DNA of 64,000 nucleotides from HTCC2207 sp002685195 (GCA_051201675.1 CP179212.1:1488001-1552000), one strand, 5' to 3'; positions 44,603 to 55,074 are shown, counted from the first letter of the stretch. The notes: generated by a model not told the origin, from the letters alone. A program made the numbers and translations.

Positions 44603-46186
44603 TTGATTACGCTTAAAAATCCAATTCTTGCTAGTATCAGTGTAGTAGTTTTGATCACTCTATCTGCATGTTCTAGTTTTTCTGGTTCAATACCAATACA
44701 AACTCAAACCTCACAAAGCAAAGGCGCCGAGGATTTTGCCTCATCAGAAAAAACAATTTCTGAAAATCTCCAACCTATTGTGCTTGAAGATAATCCAGAG
44801 CCTATCGCTGCACAACAGGTTGTGGAAAAACCGATCGAGGAACCCGAATTTTGGCAAAAAGTTAGAGATGGCTACCAATTAGATCTATCAGATTTGCCAC
44901 CCAAGGTTCAAAAACAGCGTGACTGGTATCTTGAAAATCCGAACTACTTACGTATTGTACTCAAAAGGGCTGAGCCCTTTATTTTCTATGTTGCTGACCA
45001 GTTAGACACGGCTGGACTACCTCTAGAACTTGTCTTTCTCCCAATTATAGAAAGCACCTATGATCCGCTTGCCTATAGCCCTAGCCATGCGGCTGGCTTA
45101 TGGCAATTCATTCCATCCACTGCTCGCCAGTTCGGTCTAGAGCGCGATCGATGGTATGACGGCAGGCGTGATGTTGTTCAGTCCACTGAGGCTGCAATAA
45201 CTTATTTGTCTTATCTACACCGTCGCTTTGACAACGACTGGCTGCTAGCTCTGGCAGCATATAACTCTGGAGAGGGTTTCGTCAGCAAGTCTATTCGCCG
45301 CAATTTGAGAGAAGGCAAACCAACGGACTTTTGGAATGTGAAATTACCCCGAGAAACAAGAAATTATGTTCCTCAATTATTAGCCTTAGCTTCAATTATT
45401 AGTGATCCGGACAAATACAATGTCACTCTGCCCGAAATTCCTTTTGAGCCCTATTTCACTGCTGTACAAGTCAATCATCAAATAGCTTTATCGACAATTA
45501 TAGATATCACCGGTGTCGCTCCATCCCTATTTACGCAACTTAACGCTGCGTATCGCCGATCGATTACGCCTCCAGAGGGTAGTTATCAAATTCTATTGCC
45601 CCGCGCTAATGCGAAAGATTTTCGTGATTTCATTAACACCACAAACCCACGAGTATGGATTCCTCACAAAGAATATATTATTGCTAGCGGGGACACTTTA
45701 TCTCACATAGCACTTCGTTTTAATGTGCCTGTCAGTTCAATCAAGAAAAGAAACGGTCTCTTAAGCGACCGCCTTACCATCGGGAACACTCTCTATATTC
45801 CTGAAGGAGACGGAGAAGCGATGGTCGTTGCTAAAATTATGCGTTACAAGACCATAAGCCATATCGTAATCTCAGGCGATACCTTGTCATCACTGGCTAT
45901 AAAGTATGGGACATCAGTTCGAGATCTGCGCGCACAAAATGGACTTAACAGTGAATTAATTAGAATTGGTCAGGCTCTTGATATTCTTGTACCCAGCGCC
46001 TCTACAAAAAGCACAAAATTAAGACGACTCTTCTACACCGTTAAATCTGGTGACTCCTTGTATCTGATTGCTAAAAAATTCTCCTTGCTCATTAGTGACA
46101 TTACACGTTGGAATAAAATTAGTCGTGAGGAGTATCTACAACCGGGGCAAAAATTAACACTGTTCATTAATCCTCGCATTATCTAA
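44603..46186 (+). CDS. mltD: Membrane-bound lytic murein transglycosylase D with three LysM domains
   Basis: 527 residues from a TTG start; no in-frame ATG or GTG precedes the leader. A lipobox LITLSAC-SS (Cys23) marks an outer-membrane lipoprotein. The SLT domain (~130-250) has catalytic Glu150 in PIIESTYDPLAYS and GLWQFIPSTARQFGL. Three LysM modules follow, with SGDTLSHIALRFNV (~370), SGDTLSSLAIKYGT (~428) and SGDSLYLIAKKFSL (~482). It cleaves glycan strands to 1,6-anhydro products during cell-wall turnover. A strong bidirectional terminator follows. Confidence 0.95.
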   Translation: MITLKNPILASISVVVLITLSACSSFSGSIPIQTQTSQSKGAEDFASSEKTISENLQPIVLEDNPEPIAAQQVVEKPIEEPEFWQKVRDGYQLDLSDLPPKVQKQRDWYLENPNYLRIVLKRAEPFIFYVADQLDTAGLPLELVFLPIIESTYDPLAYSPSHAAGLWQFIPSTARQFGLERDRWYDGRRDVVQSTEAAITYLSYLHRRFDNDWLLALAAYNSGEGFVSKSIRRNLREGKPTDFWNVKLPRETRNYVPQLLALASIISDPDKYNVTLPEIPFEPYFTAVQVNHQIALSTIIDITGVAPSLFTQLNAAYRRSITPPEGSYQILLPRANAKDFRDFINTTNPRVWIPHKEYIIASGDTLSHIALRFNVPVSSIKKRNGLLSDRLTIGNTLYIPEGDGEAMVVAKIMRYKTISHIVISGDTLSSLAIKYGTSVRDLRAQNGLNSELIRIGQALDILVPSASTKSTKLRRLFYTVKSGDSLYLIAKKFSLLISDITRWNKISREEYLQPGQKLTLFINPRII

Positions 46187-46202
46187 CATCGCTTTATCGT
46201 TA

Positions 46203-46240
46203 AACAAAAAAAGAGACGGGAAAACCGTCTCTTTAATTTA
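46203..46240. terminator. Bidirectional Rho-independent terminator between mltD and ppiD
   Basis: Stem AAAGAGACGG (46210-46219), loop GAAAA, stem CCGTCTCTTT (46225-46234), with A-rich flank on the left and TTTAATTTA on the right. It works for mltD (plus) and ppiD (minus), which converge here. Confidence 0.93.
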
Positions 46241-46264
46241 GATTATCAAACTCGAATCAAGAAG

Positions 46265-48118
46265 CTACTGTACTATCTCGGTGTCTGCTCTTACGATGGC
46301 TTCAAACGCCTGTATATCGCGATTTCCATTAATTGAGAGAGTTGCTGATGCAAGGCTAGCCTTCTCGTCTCTAGAGAGCGCTGATACGTCTCCTGGGGTC
46401 ACTTTGACCAATGAGCTAACTATAAGATCTCCAGAGGAAGTGGAGAACGTTTGCACAGAACCATCATCTGCTGGAACCGGCAAACTAAATATCTTTGCAT
46501 TAATCTCAGAATTAACGTCTCTACTGCGTCTGGTCATTGATATTCCCACTTGCCAATCAAGACCTTCACTCTTTGCAACAACCTCTATGGTTTCCCCTGC
46601 CTCAACTCGTGCTGCCAGACCGGCACCCTTATCTGCAAGAGTCTCCTCAACTAACTGCTGTGTATAAGTCGTTTCAAGAAGGTCTCGCACTTCCGTAACC
46701 TCTTGTTGGCGAGCTTCATAGTACTCGTTAAGCTTTACTACCACATATCGGTCATTACCAAGATCTATGACTTCACTCGCGAACTTGTCTTCCACCACCT
46801 CGGTACTGAACGCCGCTCTAATTACACTAGGGATTGCAGCGATACCCTCACCTCCAGTCTGAGTAAATGCTTCTGATGTCACCATCTCTAGCCCAACATC
46901 CTCAGCGACTTCAGCAAGAGATTCTGCATTGAAGCTTAGCTCTTTAAGTAGCTCAAGTTTGGCTACCAGCGTGTCGGTAGTTGCCTCCAACATCAAATCT
47001 CGCGTAATACGAGGAGTTTCCTCTGCCAAGACAAAGCTTTGCTGTTGAATGTCCAATAATTTAATGAAATGAGTACCTGAATCCGTTTTTACGGGATTCG
47101 AAACTGACCCTATACTCAAACTTTTTAACGCCTTTTCAAACTCCTCTGGGAATGTATCACCAGAGGTATAACCCAAATCTCCACCTGTCTCAGCTGAACC
47201 AAAATCAACAGAATACTCGCTCGCCAGTCGAGCGAAGTCTTGACCGTCGTCTAGTTTTGCCTGAATCTCGGCAACTAATTCATTCGCAGGGTCTTCCAAA
47301 AGGATATGAGCCGCCTGTCGTGATTCAGCCATATCGCGAGATAGAATCTCTTCTTCAAATCGAGCAGCTACCAAATCCCCGGTGATCAACGCCGGGTCAG
47401 CAAGTATATCGGAACTGAGTTCAATGTAATCCACACTAACTTTTGGCTCAGTTTGGTACGTCGCCTTGTTCGCTTCGTAAAACTCGTTAACTTGAGCTTC
47501 AGTCAGGGTAATCGATGACCTAATTTCATCAGCAGGTACGGTTAGATAATAATAATTTCGCTGTTGCTCAGTCACCGCGGCTAAGGCTGCCAACTCACCA
47601 TCAGTCGTGAACGCTGTATCTGTTAACCCCTGAACCAGCTGCTGAATAAGCATGTCATTCTTAACCTGTTGCTTGAAGTCAGCGCTGGTATACCCCTGAT
47701 CTAAAATAGCAAACTTGTAGAGATCTTGATCAAAGACTCCATCCGTTTGGAAGCTTTCAATGTCTAAGATATATCGGTCAACCTCTCTTGGAGACACCGT
47801 CATGCGTCGGTCGCCCGAGGCTTGCACTAGTAACTGACGGCTAATGAGTTGCTCTACAGCACGAGGCCGGATCAAACTATCATCTAGCACAGAAGGATCT
47901 ATCCCTTCGTTTTCAGAAAGAATGCGTTGTTTTTGACGGCTGATAGACCGTAAAACATCAATCTCTCTAACAATTTCGCCTCCGACTACAACTGCTGCAT
48001 CGCCTGAATTCCCAGTCAAGAACATAGTTCCCGTTCCTGAAAAAGCAAATATAAAGCCTATGACTATTACAATGCCGAGCGCAAGAGTGCGCATATTAGT
48101 TCTAAAGCTATCTAACAT
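46265..48118 (-). CDS. ppiD: Periplasmic folding chaperone PpiD (peptidyl-prolyl isomerase)
   Basis: 617 residues, typical length. A single N-terminal transmembrane helix (~12-34, LALGIVIVIGFIFAFSGTG) anchors it with the bulk in the periplasm. A SurA-like N-terminal chaperone segment is followed by one parvulin domain (~265-360, RQAAHILLEDPAN and ETGGDLGYTSGD). It assists newly translocated proteins at the Sec exit. It follows hupB and lon in the conserved clpX-lon-hupB-ppiD order. A terminator between hupB and ppiD limits read-through. Confidence 0.95.
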   Translation of the reverse strand: MLDSFRTNMRTLALGIVIVIGFIFAFSGTGTMFLTGNSGDAAVVVGGEIVREIDVLRSISRQKQRILSENEGIDPSVLDDSLIRPRAVEQLISRQLLVQASGDRRMTVSPREVDRYILDIESFQTDGVFDQDLYKFAILDQGYTSADFKQQVKNDMLIQQLVQGLTDTAFTTDGELAALAAVTEQQRNYYYLTVPADEIRSSITLTEAQVNEFYEANKATYQTEPKVSVDYIELSSDILADPALITGDLVAARFEEEILSRDMAESRQAAHILLEDPANELVAEIQAKLDDGQDFARLASEYSVDFGSAETGGDLGYTSGDTFPEEFEKALKSLSIGSVSNPVKTDSGTHFIKLLDIQQQSFVLAEETPRITRDLMLEATTDTLVAKLELLKELSFNAESLAEVAEDVGLEMVTSEAFTQTGGEGIAAIPSVIRAAFSTEVVEDKFASEVIDLGNDRYVVVKLNEYYEARQQEVTEVRDLLETTYTQQLVEETLADKGAGLAARVEAGETIEVVAKSEGLDWQVGISMTRRSRDVNSEINAKIFSLPVPADDGSVQTFSTSSGDLIVSSLVKVTPGDVSALSRDEKASLASATLSINGNRDIQAFEAIVRADTEIVQ

Positions 48119-48130
48119 TCTATTTTCCCT

Positions 48131-48170
48131 AGTATTAAAAAAGGCGCATCAAAGATGCGCCTTTCAGACC
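48131..48170 (-). terminator. Rho-independent terminator downstream of hupB
   Basis: Stem AAAGGCGCATC (48140-48150), loop AAA, stem GATGCGCCTTT (48154-48164). On the minus strand it is followed by a run of six T. It lies in the 85-bp gap between hupB and ppiD. Confidence 0.92.
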
Positions 48171-48203
48171 TGGGATATTCATCAAGAATTTCCCAGACGA
48201 GTA

Positions 48204-48476
48204 TTAATTTACCGCGTCTTTTAAAGCCTTTCCAGCTTTGAAGCTTGGTACATTTGCCGCCGCAATCTGGATTTCAGCACCAGTCTGAGGATTACGTCCA
48301 GCACGCGCTGCACGATGCTTGACAGAGTATGTTCCGAAGCCAACCAAAGAAACTTGGTCGCCATTTTGTAATGCGCCAGTAATTGCACCAATAGCAGAAT
48401 CTAGTGCGCGTCCAGCAGAAGCTTTAGAAATGTCTGCGCCAGCAGCGATAGCATCAATTAAATCAGATTTATTCAC
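48204..48476 (-). CDS. hupB: DNA-binding protein HU-beta
   Basis: 90 residues, standard. Nucleoid-associated protein that bends DNA. N-terminal helices begin MNKSDLIDAIA, and the DNA-wrapping arm has GRNPQTGAEIQIAAANVPSFKAGKALK. The start is GTG with a strong AGGGGAA 5 bp upstream. It has its own promoter, so expression can be far above that of lon. Confidence 0.97.
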   Translation of the reverse strand: MNKSDLIDAIAAGADISKASAGRALDSAIGAITGALQNGDQVSLVGFGTYSVKHRAARAGRNPQTGAEIQIAAANVPSFKAGKALKDAVN

Positions 48477-48576
48477 GGTATTCCCCTTTTTTTTCTAGAA
48501 GTGATATTCGTTAAAAAGGCGCACTCAGTTCCTTGTGGCAACGCCAGTAACAATCCAAGTTGCAGTCCCTACGTAC

Positions 48577-48606
48577 TTTATACCAATAGCAACCGCATCG
48601 GGTCAA
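48577..48606 (-). promoter_or_regulatory. Sigma70-type promoter of hupB
   Basis: On the minus strand: -35 TTGACC (48601-48606), 18-bp spacer, -10 TATAAA (48577-48582), about 100 bp upstream of the GTG start. The hexamers are close to consensus, which fits the high expression of HU. Confidence 0.75.
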
Positions 48607-48641
48607 GCAGTCTCTTTAAAATTACTGCAAATAGTTCAAAC

Positions 48642-51056
48642 CTAGTGGGTACTTGGCCTCTGATTGGCCAAATCTACATTATTTGAACCACTAGTTTCTA
48701 CAAACTCTGACTCACTTAAAGGTTTTGGTTGTGCCTCTAGAGCGATCTCTAATACTTCATCAATCCATTTGACCGGACAAATTTTTAAATCCGCCTTAAT
48801 ATTCTCTGGTATCTCTTTTAAATCACTTGCATTGTCATGGGGAATGATCACCGTTCTGATCCCTCCGCGATGCGCCGCCAATAACTTCTCTTTCAAACCA
48901 CCAATTTTTAGCACCTGGCCTCGAAGAGTAATCTCTCCCGTCATGGCAACATCCGCTTTCACTGCAATCCCAGATAAGACCGAGACCAAAGCCGTACACA
49001 TACCAACACCAGCAGAGGGCCCATCCTTTGGGGTAGCACCTTCTGGAACGTGAATGTGCAAGTCGTTATTTTGGTAGAAGTCTCGACGAATACCCAAAGC
49101 CTGCGCCCGACTGCGAACCACTGTTAACGCCGCTTGAATTGACTCCTGCATTACATCACCAAGAGAGCCAGTCTTAATCACTTTGCCAGTTCCGGGAATA
49201 GCAGAGGTCTCTATTGTAAGCAATTCACCCCCTACTTGAGTCCACGCAAGGCCGGTAACCTGCCCTATTTGATTCTCAGCCTCGGCTCGACCAAAATCAA
49301 ACCGGCGGACACCCAGCATTTCTTCTAGCTCATCAGAATCCACCCGATCAATCATCGGGCCCTTAACACGCACATGTTTGGTTACTGTCTTTCGACAAAT
49401 TTTTGCTATATCCCGCTCTAGCCCGCGCACGCCAGACTCTTTGGTGTAGTAACGAATAGTGTCTTTTAAGGCATCTTCAGTAATTTCTAGCTCTGAGTCC
49501 TTTAATCCATTGGCTTTTAGTTGCTTCGGGACAAGATACTTTTCTGCTATTTTGACTTTCTCGTCCTCGGTATAGCCAGGAATTCGGATAACCTCCATCC
49601 TATCTAAAAGTGGGCCCGGTATATTCATTGAGTTGGCTGTGCAAATGAACATTACATCTGACAGATCATAATCAACCTCTAAATAATGATCATTAAAAGT
49701 ATGGTTTTGCTCTGGATCGAGAACCTCTAGCAGAGCTGATGCTGGGTCTCCTCTTTGATCCATTCCCATCTTATCTATTTCATCAAGAAGAAATAACGGA
49801 TTCTTTACGCCAACCTTTGAGAGTTTTTGAATCAACTTGCCTGGTAGAGAACCGATATAAGTTCTTCGGTGCCCTCGGATCTCGGCCTCATCCCTGACTC
49901 CGCCCAGACTCATCCGGACAAATTTTCTGCCTGTGGCTCTTGCGATAGACTCTCCTAAGGATGTTTTGCCCACTCCGGGCGGACCCACGAGGCAAAGCAC
50001 GGGGCCTTTCAGTTTCTTTACGCGTTTTTGTACAGCTAAAAACTCAAGAATTCGCTCTTTAACTTCTTCCAAACCATGATGATCTTGGTTGAGTGTCTCT
50101 TCAGCATTGTTCAAATCATGTTTGATGCGTGTCCGCTTCTTCCACGGCACACTCGTCATCCAATCAATATAATTCCTCAATACTGAGGCCTCCGCTGACA
50201 TCGGAGACATCATCTTAAGTTTATTTAATTCAGATTTTGCTTTTTCAAGTGCAGCCTTGGGCATTCCTATTTCATTTATTTTACTATCAATTTGATCAAG
50301 CTCTGATACGCCCTCTTCGGTATCACCAAGTTCCTTCTGTATCGCTTTCATTTGCTCATTCAAATAGTATTCTCGCTGACTCTTCTCCATCTGTTTTTTA
50401 ACTCGTCCGCGAATGCGTTGTTCCACCTGGAAAAGATCAATTTCTGCTTCCATGGAGCTCATCAAGTGCTCAAGCCTCTCTGTCAAATCGGCTATCTCAA
50501 GCACTTCTTGCTTTTGCTCAAGAGATAATGACATGTGCGATGCAACGGTATCTGCTAACCTATTGCCATCCTCTATCGCAGTAACAGTCGCTATAACCTC
50601 AGAGGGGATCTTCTTGCTTAGATTGACGTACTGTTCAAACAGATTAGTGGTTGAGCGCATAAGAGCATCAGACTCATCTTCTAGTAAATCATTACTCGAA
50701 AGCTCTTGTGCAGAAGCTTTGATGAAATCATCTTCTTGAAATGCATTTAAAACACTCACTCTACCCAAGCCTTCAACAAGGACCTTAAGGGTGCCGTCTG
50801 GAAGCTTTAACATTTGTAAAATAGTTGCGAGAGTTCCAACCTGATAGACATCATCAACCCCTGGGTCATCCTCGGATGGATCTTTTTGAGCTACGAGAAC
50901 AATCTGCTTGTCGGCCTCCATAGCGCTCTCTAATGCGAGAATAGATTTCTCTCGACCGACGAATAAAGGAACCACCATATGCGGGTATACAACAACGTCT
51001 CGCAGCGGTAAAAGGGGGAGAACAGACATGTTAGCCTCAGACTTCGATGAAACCAT
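48642..51056 (-). CDS. lon: ATP-dependent protease Lon
   Basis: 804 residues. Cytoplasmic quality-control protease. N-terminal LON domain (LPLLPLRDVVVYPHMVVPLF, ~13-210), then AAA+ module with Walker A GPPGVGKTSLGES and Walker B PLFLLDEIDKM. The C-terminal Ser-Lys protease has catalytic Ser in TPKDGPSAGVGM (~681) and Lys in LKIGGLKEKLLAA. Complete, no oddities. It lies between clpX and hupB on the same strand. Confidence 0.98.
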   Translation of the reverse strand: MVSSKSEANMSVLPLLPLRDVVVYPHMVVPLFVGREKSILALESAMEADKQIVLVAQKDPSEDDPGVDDVYQVGTLATILQMLKLPDGTLKVLVEGLGRVSVLNAFQEDDFIKASAQELSSNDLLEDESDALMRSTTNLFEQYVNLSKKIPSEVIATVTAIEDGNRLADTVASHMSLSLEQKQEVLEIADLTERLEHLMSSMEAEIDLFQVEQRIRGRVKKQMEKSQREYYLNEQMKAIQKELGDTEEGVSELDQIDSKINEIGMPKAALEKAKSELNKLKMMSPMSAEASVLRNYIDWMTSVPWKKRTRIKHDLNNAEETLNQDHHGLEEVKERILEFLAVQKRVKKLKGPVLCLVGPPGVGKTSLGESIARATGRKFVRMSLGGVRDEAEIRGHRRTYIGSLPGKLIQKLSKVGVKNPLFLLDEIDKMGMDQRGDPASALLEVLDPEQNHTFNDHYLEVDYDLSDVMFICTANSMNIPGPLLDRMEVIRIPGYTEDEKVKIAEKYLVPKQLKANGLKDSELEITEDALKDTIRYYTKESGVRGLERDIAKICRKTVTKHVRVKGPMIDRVDSDELEEMLGVRRFDFGRAEAENQIGQVTGLAWTQVGGELLTIETSAIPGTGKVIKTGSLGDVMQESIQAALTVVRSRAQALGIRRDFYQNNDLHIHVPEGATPKDGPSAGVGMCTALVSVLSGIAVKADVAMTGEITLRGQVLKIGGLKEKLLAAHRGGIRTVIIPHDNASDLKEIPENIKADLKICPVKWIDEVLEIALEAQPKPLSESEFVETSGSNNVDLANQRPSTH

Positions 51057-51190
51057 TATTACCTCAGTATTTTTAAAGTTACTTGATCACGTATCTAGAT
51101 CGAACTTTTATTTATATTGGGACGAAAAATCAAATAACAACTGATTTTCCAATCTGATTATCAATATTAGGAGGCTTTTTTTAAACTCAA

Positions 51191-51221
51191 TAAAAAAGGC
51201 GACTCACGTCGCCTTTTTTCA
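51191..51221 (-). terminator. Rho-independent terminator at the end of clpX
   Basis: Stem AAAAAAGGCGAC (51192-51203), loop TCAC, stem GTCGCCTTTTTT (51208-51219), with T-run on either strand. The right arm touches the clpX stop codon (51219-51221). It separates clpX from lon. Confidence 0.93.
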
Positions 51222-52511
51222 TGCTTCGTCAGAAGCTACTTTTTTTTGCTCCGGCTTCTCATAAACTAGCATTGGCTCATTCTCACCATTAATTACTGAA
51301 GCATCTACTACCACTTTAATAACATCTTGCTCTGAGGGAATTTTATACATGGTATCAAGAAGAGTGGTCTCCAAAATGGATCGTAGTCCGCGAGCACCTG
51401 TTTTCCGCTCAATCGCTTTCTCGGCAATAGCCGCTAGGGCGTCATCGCGAATATCCAAGTCAACATTTTCCATCGCAAATAACGCTTGATACTGTTTAAA
51501 CAACGCATTCTTTGGTTGCACCAAAATATTCACGAGGGCTTCTCTATCCAACTCTTGAAGAGTAGCCACAACAGGTAAGCGACCAATAAACTCCGGAATT
51601 AAACCATAGCCAATCAAATCACTAGGCTCCACGTCGAGCAAAGTCTCACCAATCGACTTCTGGGAGTCTTTACTATTTACTTGAGCACTAAAACCGATAC
51701 CACCTTTTTCAGAGCGGTCTCGAATTACTTTCTCTAAACCAGAAAATGCACCGCCACAGACAAATAGAATATTTGCAGTATCAACCTGCAAAAACTCTTG
51801 CTGAGGATGCTTCCGGCCTCCTTGAGGAGGGACTGAAGCAACGGTACCTTCGATTAACTTTAATAAAGCCTGCTGAACTCCCTCTCCTGAAACATCGCGG
51901 GTAATCGAAGGGTTATCAGATTTTCTCGAAATCTTATCAATCTCATCAATATAGACAATTCCGCGCTGAGCTTTGTCGACATCGTAATCACATTTCTGCA
52001 AAAGTTTTTGGATGATATTCTCGACATCTTCACCTACATAACCCGCTTCAGTAAGTGTAGTTGCATCAGCAATAGTGAAGGGAACGTCAAGGAGCCGAGC
52101 TAGAGTCTCCGCTAAGAGTGTTTTACCGCTTCCAGTGGGGCCGATAAGAAGGATGTTGCTCTTCCCTAACTCTATATCGGTTTTGTCAGAGTTAGGTTGC
52201 TCGCTAACTTGCAACCTCTTGTAATGATTGTAAACCGCGACGGAAAGAATTCGTTTTGCGCGCTCCTGCCCTATAACGTATTCATCAAGAATATTTTTGA
52301 TTTCAGTGGGGACGGGTAGCCTTTCAGTTGCACTTTCTGACTCAACTGCCTGAGACTCCTCTGAGATTATATCGTTACAGAGATCTACGCACTCATCACA
52401 AATATATACCGATGGGCCAGCAATTAATCGACGAACTTCATTTTGGTTCTTTCCACAAAAAGAACAAAAAAGAAGCTTACCGCCATCACCTAAACTTCCG
52501 CTATCACTCAT
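51219..52511 (-). CDS. clpX: ATP-dependent Clp protease ATP-binding subunit ClpX
   Basis: 430 residues. Unfoldase that feeds tagged substrates into ClpP. N-terminal zinc-binding domain (CSFCGKNQNEV...YICDECVDLC, ~16-42), AAA+ Walker A GPTGSGKTLLAETLA (~122), Walker B GIVYIDEIDKI, and the ClpP-contact loop IGF in KGGIGFSAQV. It is 68 bp downstream of clpP. Confidence 0.98.
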   Translation of the reverse strand: MSDSGSLGDGGKLLFCSFCGKNQNEVRRLIAGPSVYICDECVDLCNDIISEESQAVESESATERLPVPTEIKNILDEYVIGQERAKRILSVAVYNHYKRLQVSEQPNSDKTDIELGKSNILLIGPTGSGKTLLAETLARLLDVPFTIADATTLTEAGYVGEDVENIIQKLLQKCDYDVDKAQRGIVYIDEIDKISRKSDNPSITRDVSGEGVQQALLKLIEGTVASVPPQGGRKHPQQEFLQVDTANILFVCGGAFSGLEKVIRDRSEKGGIGFSAQVNSKDSQKSIGETLLDVEPSDLIGYGLIPEFIGRLPVVATLQELDREALVNILVQPKNALFKQYQALFAMENVDLDIRDDALAAIAEKAIERKTGARGLRSILETTLLDTMYKIPSEQDVIKVVVDASVINGENEPMLVYEKPEQKKVASDEA

Positions 52512-52579
52512 TATCCTCTCCTACTAATGGCACCAAGAGCGCGCCACCACTATAAATCTTCTAAGAAAGACTACCTATT

Positions 52580-53209
52580 CTACGTTCTTTTGTCTAGGAC
52601 CTGATCTACAAGCCCATAATCTTTCGATTCTTCTGCGCTCATAAAATTATCACGTTCGGTATCTTCAGTAACCTTATCGACAGCTTGACCGGTATGATGA
52701 GCCATCAACCCATTAAGCTTATCTTTAATCTTTAAAATTTCTTGAGATTGGATATGAATATCTGTAGCTTGACCTTGGGCACCGCCGCTTGGCTGATGAA
52801 TCATTGTTCTTGCATTTGGAAGACAAAACCTCTTCTCTGGGGCCCCTGCTGCCAGCAAAAATGCACCCATTGACGCTGCCTGACCAATACACATTGTACT
52901 GACATCAGGCTTAATGAATTGCATGGTGTCATAAATTGACAGACCTGCAGTCACTGAACCACCGGGCGAGTTAATGTACAGGTGGATATCCTTGTCAGGA
53001 TTCTCCGACTCTAAGAATAACATCTGAGCAACAATGAGATTAGCCATGTGGTCCTCGACCTGACCGACCAAAAAGATAACTCGTTCTTTCAAAAGCCGTG
53101 AGTAAATGTCGTAGGCTCGCTCACCCCTTGAGGTTTGCTCTACAACCATGGGCACAAGGCCACTGGCTTCAACGTCTTGACTAACACCCTGTATCTGTTG
53201 GAAATTCAT
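52580..53209 (-). CDS. clpP: ATP-dependent Clp protease proteolytic subunit ClpP
   Basis: 209 residues. Barrel-shaped serine protease partner of ClpX. Catalytic Ser in GQAASMGAFLL (~111), His in TMIHQPSGGAQG (~137), and the following Asp region DNFMSAEES. The short N-terminal extension before GLVPMVVEQ is a normal propeptide. It sits in the tig-clpP-clpX order. Confidence 0.98.
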   Translation of the reverse strand: MNFQQIQGVSQDVEASGLVPMVVEQTSRGERAYDIYSRLLKERVIFLVGQVEDHMANLIVAQMLFLESENPDKDIHLYINSPGGSVTAGLSIYDTMQFIKPDVSTMCIGQAASMGAFLLAAGAPEKRFCLPNARTMIHQPSGGAQGQATDIHIQSQEILKIKDKLNGLMAHHTGQAVDKVTEDTERDNFMSAEESKDYGLVDQVLDKRT

Positions 53210-53320
53210 TTTTGCCTCACTTTTTTCTGCACGACTTCCCTTAGCTTTTCCTTATACGACAATCTAGTAACGATCAGATCTAGTCGCTCGACCAACTAAA
53301 CTCGAGCCCGGAAAGAAGAT

Positions 53321-54640
53321 TTAAGCATCTACCCCAGGTTCAGGATCAGGTTTTATGACTTCCTCGTATGGAAGGCTCTCTTCCTTGACTTTAGCCTTTG
53401 ATAGTACCAATTCTGTCACTTGATCTTCTAACACTAGTGCCTCAACTGAGCTCAATAACTCCGGTTTGCTGTAATAGTAATCTACCACTTCTTGCGGTTG
53501 CTCATAGGTTGAAGCAATTTCGTCTACTCGAACTCTTACTTGCTCTTCATCTGGCGTAAGTTCCTCGACCTTCACCACCTCAGAGACAATTAGTCCGAGT
53601 GCTGCGCGACGTTCAGCTTTGTCCTTAAACATGTCGTCTGGCAACATACTTAAGTCTATTTGCTGGCCTCCACCAAACTGCTGGACCATCTGCTGTTTGA
53701 GCTGAGTAATCTCATTGGAGACCAATGCTGCTGGCAATTCCACTGAATTCAAATCGAACAATTGATTCATTACTCTGTTTTTTATCTTAGTACGCACAGC
53801 ATTTTTTAGCTCACGCTCCATATTTGCTTGTACTTCCTCGCGAAACTTCTCTTCACCGCCTTCTTCAACCCCAAAGAGCTTAAAGAATTCATCATCAAGT
53901 TTCGGTAATTTTTTAGCTGACACTGAATTAACCTTTACCGCGAATTCTACTTTCGCGCCCTTAAGGTCTTCTGCGTGATAATCTTTAGGGAACGAAAGTT
54001 TTAAAACGGTCTCTTCACCGCCTGTGAGGCCTTCTAAGCCCTTTTCGAAGCCAGGTATCATAGAATCAGAACCCAACACTAAGTCTTGCCCCTCAGCTTT
54101 ACCTCCGTCGAACTCTTTCCCTTTTTTTGTCCCAACATAATCAATATTGAGTTGATCACCCTTTGCAGCTTTCTTCTTTGACGGTTTAAAAGTAGATTGT
54201 TGATCACGAAGTTGCTCAATCATCTTTTTAACATCCTTCGCTGTAACATCAGCGACGGGACGAGCAATCTTAACTTTTGACATCTCCTTGAGCTTAACCT
54301 CTGGAAAAACCTCGAAGACAGCCATGAACTCCAAATCTTGACCTTCCTTATCAGTAACCTCATCGATGCGAGGCTGACCAACAGGCCGCAACTCTTCTTT
54401 TTGGATCGCTTCATAAAAGCTTGAATTGATCACTTCGCCAATGACCTCTTGACGTACGCCTTTACCATAGTGCTGCTTCACGACCTTCAAAGGCACTTTA
54501 CCTTTACGAAAGCCCTTAATCGCCACTGTCTTAGTCGCTTTCTGCAAGCGAGCAATGACTTCTTGGTCAACTTTTTCGGCAGGCACGCCAATTTTAACTT
54601 GCCGCTCTAGACCTGTGCTCGACTCAATAGACACCTGCAT
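53321..54640 (-). CDS. tig: Trigger factor
   Basis: 439 residues. Ribosome-bound chaperone and prolyl isomerase. It has an N-terminal ribosome-binding domain with the GFRKGKVPLKVVKQHYG signature (~42-58), a middle FKBP-type domain (~150-240, GDQLNIDYVGT and LVLGSDSMIPGFEKGLEGL), and a C-terminal helical chaperone domain. First of the tig-clpP-clpX series, 34 bp downstream of tRNA-Leu on the same strand. Confidence 0.98.
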   Translation of the reverse strand: MQVSIESSTGLERQVKIGVPAEKVDQEVIARLQKATKTVAIKGFRKGKVPLKVVKQHYGKGVRQEVIGEVINSSFYEAIQKEELRPVGQPRIDEVTDKEGQDLEFMAVFEVFPEVKLKEMSKVKIARPVADVTAKDVKKMIEQLRDQQSTFKPSKKKAAKGDQLNIDYVGTKKGKEFDGGKAEGQDLVLGSDSMIPGFEKGLEGLTGGEETVLKLSFPKDYHAEDLKGAKVEFAVKVNSVSAKKLPKLDDEFFKLFGVEEGGEEKFREEVQANMERELKNAVRTKIKNRVMNQLFDLNSVELPAALVSNEITQLKQQMVQQFGGGQQIDLSMLPDDMFKDKAERRAALGLIVSEVVKVEELTPDEEQVRVRVDEIASTYEQPQEVVDYYYSKPELLSSVEALVLEDQVTELVLSKAKVKEESLPYEEVIKPDPEPGVDA

Positions 54641-54671
54641 GGAATATCCTCATGGTAAAAACATTAAAATT

Positions 54672-54756
<85 letters not shown>

Positions 54757-55074
54757 ATAGAGATCCTCGAAAACGCAGCACTTTTTTGTGCAAAATAGGA
54801 GCTGGTAAGACCCCACCTCTTCGAAGGGCGTGAATTTTGCCACAGCACCCAGTAATCAGCAACTAATTGTGACTGAAATAATTAGTTTATAACTCATCTT
54901 TTTCTGGATATACCGCTGCTATAAAAAAGACTTCACTCGCCTGCCCTGCAAGTCTAGTTTGATATTAGACTAGAATCCTTATCTTAATTATCATGGTTAA
55001 TCGAAAATCGGCGTAAAACTAACTAATTAAAAAGCCTTTAAAACCAAACAATCTCTAATCCATTTTAAGGACGC
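54757..55074. other. Intergenic region between tRNA-Leu and the M14 peptidase-like gene
   Basis: 318 bp with no convincing gene. An inverted repeat TCTAGT-N10-ACTAGA (54953-54974) lies about 100 bp before the plus-strand start and could be an operator. Divergent promoters must sit here, but their boxes are not clear. Confidence 0.35.
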